Shown here piece by piece: positions 44,359 to 55,115 of a stretch of DNA of 64,000 bases. Numbering within the stretch: the stretch's first letter is position 1; each line of letters starts with the position of its first letter. Position numbers and translations under genes: made by a program. A model generated the notes under the pieces. That model was given only the letters and a program-made list of their open reading frames with translations. It was not told the origin of the DNA and did not search any database. The stretch is from Patella vulgata (taxonomy: Eukaryota; Mollusca; Gastropoda; Patellidae), in the NCBI RefSeq assembly GCF_932274485.2, contig NC_065884.2, positions 52,452,546 through 52,516,545 on the forward strand, given 5' to 3'.

Positions 44359-46173
44359 TTAGTTCAAATCGATAATGGCGTCATTAAATTTAGAAATTTG
44401 AGTTTCATTCATTTCAAAGTATTCTTTTAAGGTTAACGACAAGAAATACGGGGCGTTAGTATTCATGCATTTTAATTCCCATAGTTTTCTTCCATCAATA
44501 TTCTTGCAATTTTCTGCACACTCCCCAAGATCATTTTCTTTCAGCCACGTTTCTACGTCGCGCTTTTTCATCTTAGAAAATGATTCTGTTATATCTGCTT
44601 TTAGTATTGGTGATATAGTTTGACAAGCTACTGAGGATGTTATTTTTCTGACTTTATTGAGGGAAAGAGAATTGCGACTTTCTGCGTTGAATCCTTCAAT
44701 TTCTGTTAGTTCTTGTAGAAATGTCTCCATGCCCCTTAAGAAGTCGATTTCATCTCTACCCATAAAATCAAACTTTAATTCTTTACATGGACCGCAGAGA
44801 ATTAGGCCAAGCCACCCTCCCGGATAGTACGGCCATTGTAGATATATAACGATGACGCGTTTATCCTTAGAAAACTTCAAAGTGTAATTTGCTATACGTC
44901 TGCAACTTTCATTACTTCTGAAGCCTTCGGACACACACATTACTACTATTGTCGCCCTTGCAATAGTTTCTGCCAAAGCTTCCAAAGGGTCACCCTGTAC
45001 GACCTTTTCTTTGGTATTTTCAGGATCGAATAAAACGTTGTAGCCTTCTAATTTCAAATTGTTCCATATTTTTTTTACTTTGTCATCATCACCCGAGTAA
45101 TAATTGACAAATACATGTCGTGGCTTTGCCTTTTCAGTTTTTGATGCAATCACTTCTTCGACCCTGTCTCGCAAATTACAGAGAGCACCATTTACGTGTT
45201 TCAAAAGCTCGGTATTAGACTGGTCCGTTTCCATTTCTTCAAGCATCGTAACAAGATCCTGGTTTTCTTTAAGAATATGTTCTTTTGCTTTAGAGTGAAA
45301 GGTCAGATTCCCTAAGCATTTCGCAGCACTTATTCTATATTCAATCGGAGCTGACTTCTTTAGCATTCTCCTCAGGGCTTTCGGGGCAAGCCTGTCCATA
45401 ATGATGTTTTCTGCGTACCCATCAATTGCTAGCTGACTAAGGGCATCAGCAAGCACGTCTGCCGTGAAACCTTCTTTAATTCGATGGGTTTTATCGCAGT
45501 CAATACTGAGATTCATCCAATGTATGATCGTTTTTATTGATTCTTTATCATTAGTCATTGTTTGAGACTGGGGAACGTCGGAAATATAAGCTAACGTAAT
45601 CAAAGACAGTACTTTGATATAATCATCGTCATAGTTCTTAAACTTCATCAGTAGCTCAAAAGAGCCATGCTCGCCGAACTTAACTCTGTTTTCGTCTATG
45701 CGAGCTAAGTTCGTCATAATGGCAAGAGTTGCTATGGTAATCCAATATTTGTTGCCAGCCTTTTTAATTGACTCAGGGGGAAACATTTTCAAATTTTCAC
45801 ACATTAACATAATGATATTGGCTTTGGCTAGATCACGAGCAAATTCGCGGCTAGCATTCGCGTAGTTCCACATAATGTTCATAACATATTTGGATGTTTT
45901 CCAAGTATTAGAAAGTGCGTTGACCACATTTGAACACGCGTATCCTTTTCTCTGTAAGACTTGAAGCATTGTGAACGCATACTCTGAATAGTTACAATTA
46001 GACAAGGCATTTCCTATTAACTCACGGAAAGGCCAATACTTCTTCTGGTAGTACGTGTCATTCAATTTACTCAAAGTTGAAGACCTTTCCTCGGGATTGG
46101 ATACACATTCCCTTATTTCCTCGACTAAACCTCCAATCAGTTTATGTGTTCTTTGTTCAGTCTCAGCGTCCAT
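44359..46173 (-). CDS. ARM-TIR-SAM protein, single exon
   Basis: Predicted 604 residues, uninterrupted. Residues about 45-340 are helical with armadillo-like repeats (e.g. ISAAKCLGNLTFHSKAKEHI, VNGALCNLRD). Residues 352-485 form a TIR domain: box-1-like HVFVNYYSGDD, GYNVLFDPE and TIVVMCVSEGFRSNESC. Residues about 538-602 look like a SAM domain (VETWLKENDLGECAENCKNI, LWELKCM, LTLKEYFEM). SARM1 has the same three domain types but in the order ARM-SAM-TIR. Known: TIR domains act as adaptors or as NAD-cleaving enzymes, and SAM domains oligomerise. Odd: where active TIRs have Glu (usual CxxE), this has Cys424-Arg-Arg-Ile427, so NADase activity is doubtful and a scaffold or signalling role is more likely. 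A TATA box is about 125 bp upstream. ATG context is CACTATGGACG. Probably one member of a mollusc TIR expansion; no specific name is justified. Confidence 0.93.
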   Translation of the reverse strand: MDAETEQRTHKLIGGLVEEIRECVSNPEERSSTLSKLNDTYYQKKYWPFRELIGNALSNCNYSEYAFTMLQVLQRKGYACSNVVNALSNTWKTSKYVMNIMWNYANASREFARDLAKANIIMLMCENLKMFPPESIKKAGNKYWITIATLAIMTNLARIDENRVKFGEHGSFELLMKFKNYDDDYIKVLSLITLAYISDVPQSQTMTNDKESIKTIIHWMNLSIDCDKTHRIKEGFTADVLADALSQLAIDGYAENIIMDRLAPKALRRMLKKSAPIEYRISAAKCLGNLTFHSKAKEHILKENQDLVTMLEEMETDQSNTELLKHVNGALCNLRDRVEEVIASKTEKAKPRHVFVNYYSGDDDKVKKIWNNLKLEGYNVLFDPENTKEKVVQGDPLEALAETIARATIVVMCVSEGFRSNESCRRIANYTLKFSKDKRVIVIYLQWPYYPGGWLGLILCGPCKELKFDFMGRDEIDFLRGMETFLQELTEIEGFNAESRNSLSLNKVRKITSSVACQTISPILKADITESFSKMKKRDVETWLKENDLGECAENCKNIDGRKLWELKCMNTNAPYFLSLTLKEYFEMNETQISKFNDAIIDLN

Positions 46174-46297
46174 AGTGACTGCTGAGATATAACTGTTTCG
46201 CGTAAAGAAAATAGAAATGTCCTTTGTAAATTATTTCCTTGATGGACACAGATCACCAAATATTCCTACGCCGTCACCCACGAAACAAGGGCCAAAG

Positions 46298-46306
46298 CTA
46301 TTTATA
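46298..46306 (-). promoter_or_regulatory. TATA box of the TIR gene
   Basis: Minus-strand TATAAATAG, 125 bp upstream of the ATG at 46173. A start site about 30 bp downstream would give a 5' UTR near 95 nt without an intron, consistent with the intronless gene. Confidence 0.65.
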
Positions 46307-46476
46307 GTTTAGGGCCTGAAATTGCATGTTTACTTGTCTCTACTTCCAGCTTGTGTATCTCAAGTTTTTCATGAAGAACCTCATCCGTGCTTTTGGGCAA
46401 GTGGTTGCCACATGTTGCTCCATCTGTGGTAGAAAGCGTTCTACCCAACGAAAAGTTAGAGCCGGTCTAAGATACG

Positions 46477-46622
46477 AGAATTAACATTGGAGTCAATGGG
46501 GAATTCTTTAGTGATCTGTGTCCTGATGACGTCTTGCGATATGAAAGTGAGTTATCCCCCCTTTTATATCTAAAAGGAGGCAGACCACCATTAATTTCCC
46601 CATTGACTTCAATGTTAATTCT
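46477..46622. repeat. Small inverted repeat upstream of the TIR gene
   Basis: Arms of about 29 bp: left AGAATTAACATTGGAGTCAA, right (reverse complement) AGAATTAACATTGAAGTCAA. About 145 bp end to end. It could be a miniature inverted-repeat element or a regulatory hairpin; no target duplication was identified. Confidence 0.75.
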
Positions 46623-46930
46623 GTTGCTTACCTCCAACTTTCCCCCAAATTTTCGTTGGGCTGAATGTTTTTCACTGCAGACAGAGAAACACGTGGTCAT
46701 ATCTTTGCACTAAAATTTGTATGAGGTTGACCACCAAAATTTTAAGATACACAAACTTGAAGAAGCATACTAAAAACATGTAACTAGTTGCCGTACATGT
46801 CACGGTAACCAACCTGATAACTCTGTTATCCTTCCGCCTCAAAATCATGAATATTTACCAAAACCTGGCAGAAAATGTTAATTCAAACCCTCTTCGTCCA
46901 TTCTAGACCAGAGAGAGAATTGCTATAAAT
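46560..46930. repeat. Diverged dispersed repeat N
   Basis: Shares GGCAGACCACCATTAATT, CTCTGTTATCCTTCC, TGAATATTTACC and AAACCTGGCA with segments at 13440-14350. Strong divergence makes the boundaries approximate. It overlaps the inverted repeat at its start. Confidence 0.55.
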
Positions 46931-47004
46931 AGACGAACTACGGGTACCGAGATGGTGAAATTTAATGGTTTCTGCCTCCAAAAGTTGTAACGCCCAGAGG
47001 TGGC

Positions 47005-47255
47005 TCGCCCGGCTAAATCTATTTGTTAAAGCCGGCACAATTTTCGTCAAGGTCGTTGAGATGTAAATCAGGTTAGGGCACGTGATTGTTGACGAGATTG
47101 TAGGTTAGGGTTAGGGTAAGCATTGGGGCTTGGTCAAGGGTTAGGGTTAGGGTTGGAATTAGCGCTAGTCCTGTTTACATCTCGTGACCTATGACGAACA
47201 ATTGAGCTGGGCTTATCATTCAGCACTAACCGGCTAGCCCTGTTTACATCTTGTT
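47005..47255. mobile_element. MITE family T (copy 2) with telomere-like core
   Basis: Opposite orientation to 17257-17440: TTGTTAAAGCCGGC, TGAGATGTAAAT, repeated TTAGGG units (GTTAGGGTTAGGG twice), then TTACATCTCGTGACC and GAGCTGGGCTTATC. The TTAGGG core lies inside, flanked by the inverted ends, so this is not a telomere. Confidence 0.7.
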
Positions 47256-47892
47256 ACCATGATGAGATCTGCAGATGGCCTTAATATTTAGATTTAACCC
47301 CGCAGAGGTGTGAATTAAATATCATTAAGAAAATGTTGAGTACCGGTAACAAGAAATACGTTACATGTAGGCATACATAGAAAAGGTAATGATAATAGGT
47401 CATATGCAAAAATCAAACAAAGAAATACAGAAAAGAGGACATACAGTGACTGCTAAGAAGACATAACAATAACAGTTTCCCGTGAAGAATGAAATAACCA
47501 CCATGATATTTCAATAAAGAAATGCACAATACCAGTTGTAAATTACTTCCTAGGCCGTCTTACGTGATATGCCTCCCTTTTGATATGTTCCGTCTAGTCA
47601 TGCTGTAACATGTTTAAAATAGTTGCCCTTGTGAATTATCGATTATAAATGCTTCCAGTTTCATGTTATCCAGTGTTGCACGGGTAGACATTATCTCATC
47701 ACTATATAGGGCTCAACTGTGCATCCCAAACATAATTGTCAGTTGGCCATACATGGATCGCGATACGATTCTTCCTTATACGAAATGAACGATTCCACAC
47801 AACGCTTCTAACTTTCACGAAATTCCACAAATATAAAATTCAATTCAATTATGTAGGCCTAATATAGCGTGCTTCGGTATATTTTATATTCG
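47256..47892. other. Intergenic, no gene seen
   Basis: Nothing recognised. Confidence 0.4.
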
Positions 47893-48075
47893 CGAGAGAG
47901 AGAGAGGGGGAGAGAGAGAGGGGGGGGGGTAACGTCCACTCGACACAAACTGAGTCTTTTCAGGACTAACAGATTACAGATGTCTCAATTTTATTCTAAT
48001 AATTCGCTTCTGCGTAGAGGTTTTTAGCAGTGGGGGAAAAACCTGCGGACCCAGAGAAAACCCACGGGATATGCA
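47893..48075 (-). repeat. SINE-B, truncated copy
   Basis: (GA)n and G-run tail, then GTAACGTCCACTCGACACAA, AATAATTCGCTTCTGCGTAG and CCCAGAGAAAACCCACG. The sequence breaks off before the tRNA-like head. Confidence 0.8.
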
Positions 48076-48209
48076 CCCCCATTTAGAATTTAGAATTGGT
48101 GAATGTTTCAAACATATAATCGTATTTAAAACATACCGATGTATTAGTAACTGAAATGTCTCAAGAAAAAACACACCGATGTATTAGTAACTAAATTGTA
48201 TCAAGAAAA

Positions 48210-48478
48210 AAAGGCGTTGGCTATCCACGGGTTCCCGTGTTCGTTCCGGCATTGGCTTGGTTTCCCCAGGTCAGTTTTCCAGTAGGCCTATACGCATGGA
48301 CCGGCAAGACACATTATTTAGCCGTTGAGGTCCCGTGGAAACGTTTACGTGCACACAAAAGACCCCTCAACTCTTGAAATTCAATAAATGGGGCCGTGGC
48401 TGGTATGTCCGGAATCATTAGCCCAGTGGGGAAGAACGATAGGCCTAGGACATTCAACCCTATTTAATTTAATGAGAA
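48210..48478 (+). repeat. SINE-A, strongly diverged copy
   Basis: B-box-like GTGTTCGTTCCGGCATTGG, then GGTTTCCCCAGGTCAGT, TTAGCCGTTGAGGTCCCG, CATTAGCCCAG and ATTCAACCCTATTTAATTT. Roughly collinear over its whole length but heavily mutated. Confidence 0.65.
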
Positions 48479-48482
48479 TATA

Positions 48483-48578
48483 TGTCTAATTAATAATTTA
48501 TATAACATTTTAGGGCAAAAGAATGACGTGCAATGGACAGATTTAGCTCTTACATAATGCATATTTTACCGACTCACC
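48483..48578 (+). repeat. MITE family R, 3' fragment
   Basis: GTCTAATTAATAATTTATAT and AACATTTTAGGGCAAAAGAA match the right end of the 9913-10266 element. It lacks the left two thirds. Confidence 0.65.
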
Positions 48579-49239
48579 AGTCCTGGTTTACAATGCATCC
48601 AAGAAAGAGTCGTATAATTAAATTCCAATTGTTTTTTTCCAAAAAGACGCGGAAGAGAATCGCATCTTGAAATACAATGAAGAAAATATTATGTGTCCAC
48701 AGGTGGAAAACAAATGCTTTTTTCTGAATTCATGAATCAATCTTTAATGGCTTTAAATTATCAAGTCGTAAACACACATAAATCAATGTTTTAGAAACAA
48801 AGGGACTCAGATTATGAAGTGATCAACTAATTAAAATCAGGTATAGATTAAGACGCGATTAATTAATTAACTAAGACGGATTATGACGTGATTAACTAGC
48901 AAGTAAATATTGTCTACTTCAATTAACATCAACTCCCATAACAACAACAAACATATGATAAAAACATGTCACTGTTACCCATATAAGTATAGAAGAGAAT
49001 TATCAACATCAGTAACTTACAGTAATTCATGGTGACTGGTTCGACTGCAGAAACTTACATTTTTGCAGTGTTAAAAAAATATGCTTTAAATTGAGGTAAG
49101 TTTTAATACCCAAATAACTTAAAAGATATGATCACTTTCTATTCAAGAAAATTAGAAAGAAAAAATTGAAATATTTATAGTGCGTAATTAGTAAAGAAAT
49201 TTACATGCAACCTATGCTTTTATAATGACATGCTGGTGG
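48579..49239. other. Left flank of the satellite array
   Basis: AT-rich, no gene, no clear repeat. Confidence 0.4.
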
Positions 49240-50461
49240 TGAGGGCGTAAATCAACAAATTCTGAAAAAGCAGGTTTGCGGGTATCGCTTATTACAGACA
49301 AATATAAGCCCGATAAGACCGGAGAAAAAATGCATTGAAGACGAACCAGGATATAGGCAAACCCTAAAAGTGCAGGGTTTACTGGTATTTAAAATGTGTT
49401 GATAATGAAAATAATATTCACATGTACCATAGCAAATGTGTACTTATTAAAAGGGAAATCATTCTGAAAATGCATCACTTACTGGTGATGCCAGAGAAGA
49501 CTGTGTTAAGTATTCCAGGAAACAAGTAAACCAATTCTGAAAACGAACGCTAAAAGGAAAAACTAAACCAATTCTGAAAACACAGCGTTTACTGGTATCT
49601 AATATGTGCTTATTGTGAGAACAAAATAGCACTATAAGATGCTAGGGGAGACTGCGTTAAAGACCCTTCAAAGGAACAACAATTCTAAAAACGCAGCGTT
49701 TACTGGTATCTAATATGTGCTTATTATGAGAAAATATTAGCACTATAAGATGCTAGGGGAGGCTGTGTTAAAGGCTCTTCCAGGAAACAAGTAAACTAAT
49801 TCCAAATAAGACCCTTTAAAGGAACATGTAAACCAATTCCGATACTGGTATCTAATATGTGCTTATTATAAGATGAGCTTATTACAAATTTTATTTTATC
49901 AGTATAAGATGCTAGGGAGGCTGCGGTGAAGACACATCCAAAACATAATCAGACAAATACGAAAATATTAGTCCAATAAGAGGCTGTATTAAAAACACTT
50001 CCAAGTCACAATTAAATAAATTTTGAAAACGCAGTGTCTACTGGAATCTAATATGTGCTTATTGTAAGAGAATATTAGCACTATAAGATGCTAGGGGAGA
50101 CTGTGTTAATAACTCTTCAAAGGAACAAGTAAACTAATTCTGAAAACGCACCGTTTACTGGTATTTAATATGTGCTTATTATGAGAACAAAATAGCACTA
50201 TAAGATGCTAGGGGAGACTGCGTTAAAGACCCTTCAAAGGAACAAGAAATCAATTCTAAAACGCAGCGTTTACTGGTATTTAATATGTGCTTATTATGAG
50301 AAAATATTAGCACTATAAGATGCCGGGGAAGACTGTGTTAAAGAGTATTCCAGGAAACAAAAAAACCATTCTGAAAACGACCGCTAAAACAAACAGGTAA
50401 ACCAATTCTGAAAACACAGCGTTTACTGGTATCTAATATGTGCTTATTATGAGAAAAGTTT

Positions 50462-53400
50462 AGCACTATAAGATGCTAGGGGAGACTGTGTTAAAGGCTC
50501 TTTCAGGAAATACGTAAACTAATTCTAAATGAGACCCTTCAAAGGAACATGTAAACCAATTCCGAAAACGCAGCTTTTAATGGTATCTAATATGTGCTTA
50601 TTATGAGCAACTATTAGCACTATAAGATGCTAGGGCAGACTGTGTTAAAGACTCTACGATAAAACATGCAAACGAATTCTGAAAAAGACTCGTCAAAGAA
50701 ACAAATAAACCAATTCTGAAGACGCAGCGTTTACTGGTATTTCATATGTGCTTATTATACGAAAATATTAGCACTATAAGATGCTAGAGGAGATTGTGTT
50801 AAAGACTCGTCCAAGAAACAAGTAAAGGGATTCTGAAAAAGACAATTCAAAGTAACAAGTAAACTAATTCTACAAACGCAATGTGTACTGGTATCTAATA
50901 TGTGTTTATTGTAAGAGAATATTAGCACTATAAGATGCTAGTGGAGACTGTGTTAAAGACTCTTCGATAAAAAAGGTAAACGAATTCTGCAAAAGACTCC
51001 TCAAAGGAAAAAGTAAACCAATTCTTAACACGCAGCGTTTACTGGTATTTCATATGTGCTTATTATACGAAAATATTAGCACTATAAATAAGATGCTTGT
51101 GGAGATTGTGTTAAAGACTATTTTAAGAAACAAGTAACCCAATTCTTTAAACGCAGCGTTGGTGGCGTCTAATATCTGCTTATTATAAGGTGGTGGGGGG
51201 GGGGGGGGTGAAAGTCACACCCAGTTCATAATTATACAAATTTTGAAAACAAAGGGTCTATAGTATAATTGGACAATTTTTAAAACGCAGTATATTCTAG
51301 TATCTAAAATGAGCTTATTAGAAAAAAAATAGCAGTATAAGATGCTAAGGAGGCTGCGGTGAAAACACATCCAAAGCATAATCAGACAAATACGAAAATA
51401 TTAGCCCAATACGAGGCTGTATTAAAACACTTCCAAGTCACAATTAAATAAATTTTGAAAACGCAGTGTCTACTGGAATCTAATATGTGCTTATTGTAAG
51501 AGAATATTAGCACTATAAGATGCTAGGGGAGACTGTTAATAACTCTTCAAAGGAACAGGTAAATCAATTCTGAAAACGCAACGTTTACTGGTATTTAATA
51601 TGTGCTTATTATGAGAACAAAATAGCACTATAAGATGCTAGGGGAGACTGCGTTAAAGACCCTTCAAAGGAACAAGAAATCAATTCTAAAAACGCAGCGT
51701 TTGCTGGTATTTAATATGTGCTTATTACGAGAAAACATTAGCACTATAAGATGCCAGGGGAGACTGTGTTAAAGAGTATTTCAGGAAACAAGTAAACTAA
51801 TTCTGAAAACGACCGCTAAAAGAAACAAGTAAACCAATTCTGAAAACACAGCGTTTACTGGTATCTAATATGTGCTGATTATGATAAAATATTAGCACTA
51901 TAAGATGCTAGGGGAGGCTGTGTTAAAGACTCGTCCAAGAAACAAGTAAACGAATTCTAAAAAAGATCATTCAAAGTAACAAGTAAACTAATTCTGAAAA
52001 CGCAGCTTTTACTGGTATCTAATATATGCTTATTGTAAGAGACTATTAGCACTATAAGATGCAAGGGGAGGCTGTGTTAATGACTCTTCAAAGGAACAAG
52101 TAAACCAATTCTGAAAACGCACTGTTTACTGGTATTTAATATGTGCTTATTATGAGAACAAAATAGCACTATAAGATGCTAGGGGAGACTGCGTTAAAGA
52201 GCCTTCAAAGGAACAAGAAATCAATTATAAAAACGCAGCGTTTACTGGTATCTAATATGTGCTTATTATGAGAAAATATTAGCACTATAAGATGCTAGCG
52301 GAGACTGTGTTAAAGGCTCTTCCAGGAAACAAGTACATGTAAATTAATTTCAAATAAGACTCTTTAAAGGAACATGTAAACCAATTCCGAAAACGCAGCT
52401 TTTACTGGTATCTAATATGTGCTTATTATAAGATGAGCTTATTACAAATTTTATTTTATCAGTATAAGATGCTAGGGAGGCTGCGGTGAAAACACATCCA
52501 AAACATAATCAGACAAATACGAAAATATTAGTCACAATTAAATAAATTTTGAAAACGCAGTGTCTACTGGAATCTAATATGTGCTTATTGTAAGAGAATA
52601 TTAGCACTATAAGATGCTAGGGGAGACTGTGTTAATAACTGTTCAAAGGAACAAGTAAACGAATTCTGAAAACGCACCGTTTACTGGTATTTAATATGTG
52701 CTTATTATGAGAACAAAATAGCACTATAAGATGCTAGGGGAGACTGCGTTAAAGAGCCTTCAAAGGAACAAGTGAATCAATTCTTAAAACGCAGCGTTTA
52801 CTGGTATTTAATATGTGTTTATTACGAGAAAATATTAGCACTATAAGATGCCAGAGGAGACTGTGTTAAAGAGTTTTACAGGAAACAAGTAAACTAATTC
52901 TGAAAACGACTTCTAAAAAGAAGAAGTAAACCAATTCTGAAAACACAGTTTCTACTGGTATCTAATATGTTCTTATTATGAGAAAATATTAGCACTATAA
53001 GATGCTAGGGGAGACTGTGTTAAAGGCTCTTTCAGGAAATACGTAAACTAATTCTAAATGAGACCCTTCAAAGGAACATGTAAACCAATTCCGAAAACGC
53101 AGCTTTTAATGGTATCTAATATGTGCTTATTATGAGCAACTATTAGCACTATAAGATGCTAGGGCAGACTGTGTTAAAGACTCTACGATAAAACATGCAA
53201 ACGAATTCTGAAAAAGACTCGTCAAAGAAACAAATAAACCAATTCTGAAGACGCAGCGTTTACTGGTATTTCATATGTGCTTATTATACGAAAATATTAG
53301 CACTATAAGATGCTAGAGGAGATTGTGTTAAAGACTCGTCCAAGAAACAAGTAAAGGGATTCTGAAAAAGACAATTCAAAGTAACAAGTAAACTAATTCT

Positions 53401-55115
53401 ACAAACGCAATGGGTACTGGTATCTTATATGTGTTTATTGTAAGAGAATATTAGCACTATAAGATGCTAGTGGAGACTGTGTTAAAGACTCTTCGATAAA
53501 AAAGGTAAACGAATTCTGCAAAAGACTCCTCAAAGGAAAAAGTAAACCAATTCTTAACACGCAGCGTTTACTGGTATTTCATATGTGCTTATTATACGAA
53601 AATATTAGCACTATAAGATGCTTGTGGAGATTGTGTTAAAGACTATTTTAAGAAACAAGTAACCCAATTCTTTAAACGCAGCGTTGGTGGCGTCTAATAT
53701 CTGCTTATTATAAGGTGGTGGGGGGGGGGGGTGTGAAAGTCACACCCAGTTCATAATTATACAAATTTTGAAAACAAAGGGTCTATAGTATAATTGGACA
53801 ATTTTTAAAACGCAGTATATTCTAGTATCTAAAATGAGCTTATTAGAAAAAAAAATAGCAGTTTAAGATGCCAAGGAGGCTGCGGTGAAAACACATCCAA
53901 AGAATAATCAGACAAATACGAAAATATTAGCCCAATACGAGGCTGTATTAAAACACTTCCAAGTCACAATTAAATAAATTTTGAAAACGCAGTGTCTACT
54001 GGAATCTAATATGTGCTTATTGTAAGAGAATATTAGCACTATAAGATGCTAGGGGAGACTGTTAATAACTCTTCAAAGGAACAGGTAAATCAATTCTGAA
54101 AACGCAACGTTTACTGGTATTTAATATGTGCTTATTATGAGAACAAAATAGCACTATAAGATGCTAGGGGAGACTGCGTTAAAGACCCTTCAAAGGAACA
54201 AGAAATCAATTCTAAAAACGCAGCGTTTGCTGGTATTTAATATGTGCTTATTACGAGAAAACATTAGCACTATAAGATGCCAGGGGAGACTGTGTTAAAG
54301 AGTATTTCAGGAAACAAGTAAACTAATTCTGAAAACGACCGCTAAAAGAAACAAGTAAACCAATTCTGAAAACACAGCGTTTACTGGTATCTAATATGTG
54401 CTGATTATGATAAAATATTAGCACTATAAGATGCTAGGGGAGGCTGTGTTAAAGACTCGTCCAAGAAACAAGTAAACGAATTCTAAAAAAGATCATTCAA
54501 AGTAACAAGTAAACTAATTCTGAAAACGCAGTTTTTACTGGTATCTAATATATGCTTATTGTAAGAGACTATTAGCACTATAAGATGCAAGGGGAGGCTG
54601 TGTTAATGACTCTTCAAAGGAACAAGTAAACCAATTCTGAAAACGCACTGTTTACTGGTATTTAATATGTGCTTATTATGAGAACAAAATAGCACTATAA
54701 GATGCTAGGGGAGACTGCGTTAAAGAGCCTTCAAAGAAACAAGAAATCAATTCTAAAAACGCAGCGTTTACTGGTATCTTATATGTGCTTATTATGAGAA
54801 AATATTAGCACTATAAGATGCTAGCGGAGACTGTGTTAAAGGCTCTTCCAGGAAACAAGTACATGTAAATTAATTTCAAATAAGACTCTTTAAAGGAACA
54901 TGTAAACCAATTCCGAAAACGCAGCTTTTACTGGTATCTAATATGTGCTTATTATAAGATGAGCTTATTACAAATTTTATTTTATCAGTATAAGATGCTA
55001 GGGAGGCTGCGGTGAAGACACATCCAAAACATAATCAGACAAATACGAAAATATTAGTCCAATAAGAGGCTGTATTAAAAACACTTCCAAGTCACAATTA
55101 AATAAATTTTGAAAA
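50462..55115. repeat. Higher-order repeat, 2.53 kb unit, two copies
   Basis: Near-identical blocks at 50462-52990 and 52991-55115. Unique markers recur at nearly constant spacing: GGCTCTTTCAGG (50494/53023), a TGGTGGGG G-run (51191/53716) and GATCATTCAAAG (51965/54491), i.e. 2525-2529 bp. A further 602-bp duplication begins near 55115 (AAGGGGAGGCTG at 54589 and 55191). Confidence 0.88.
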
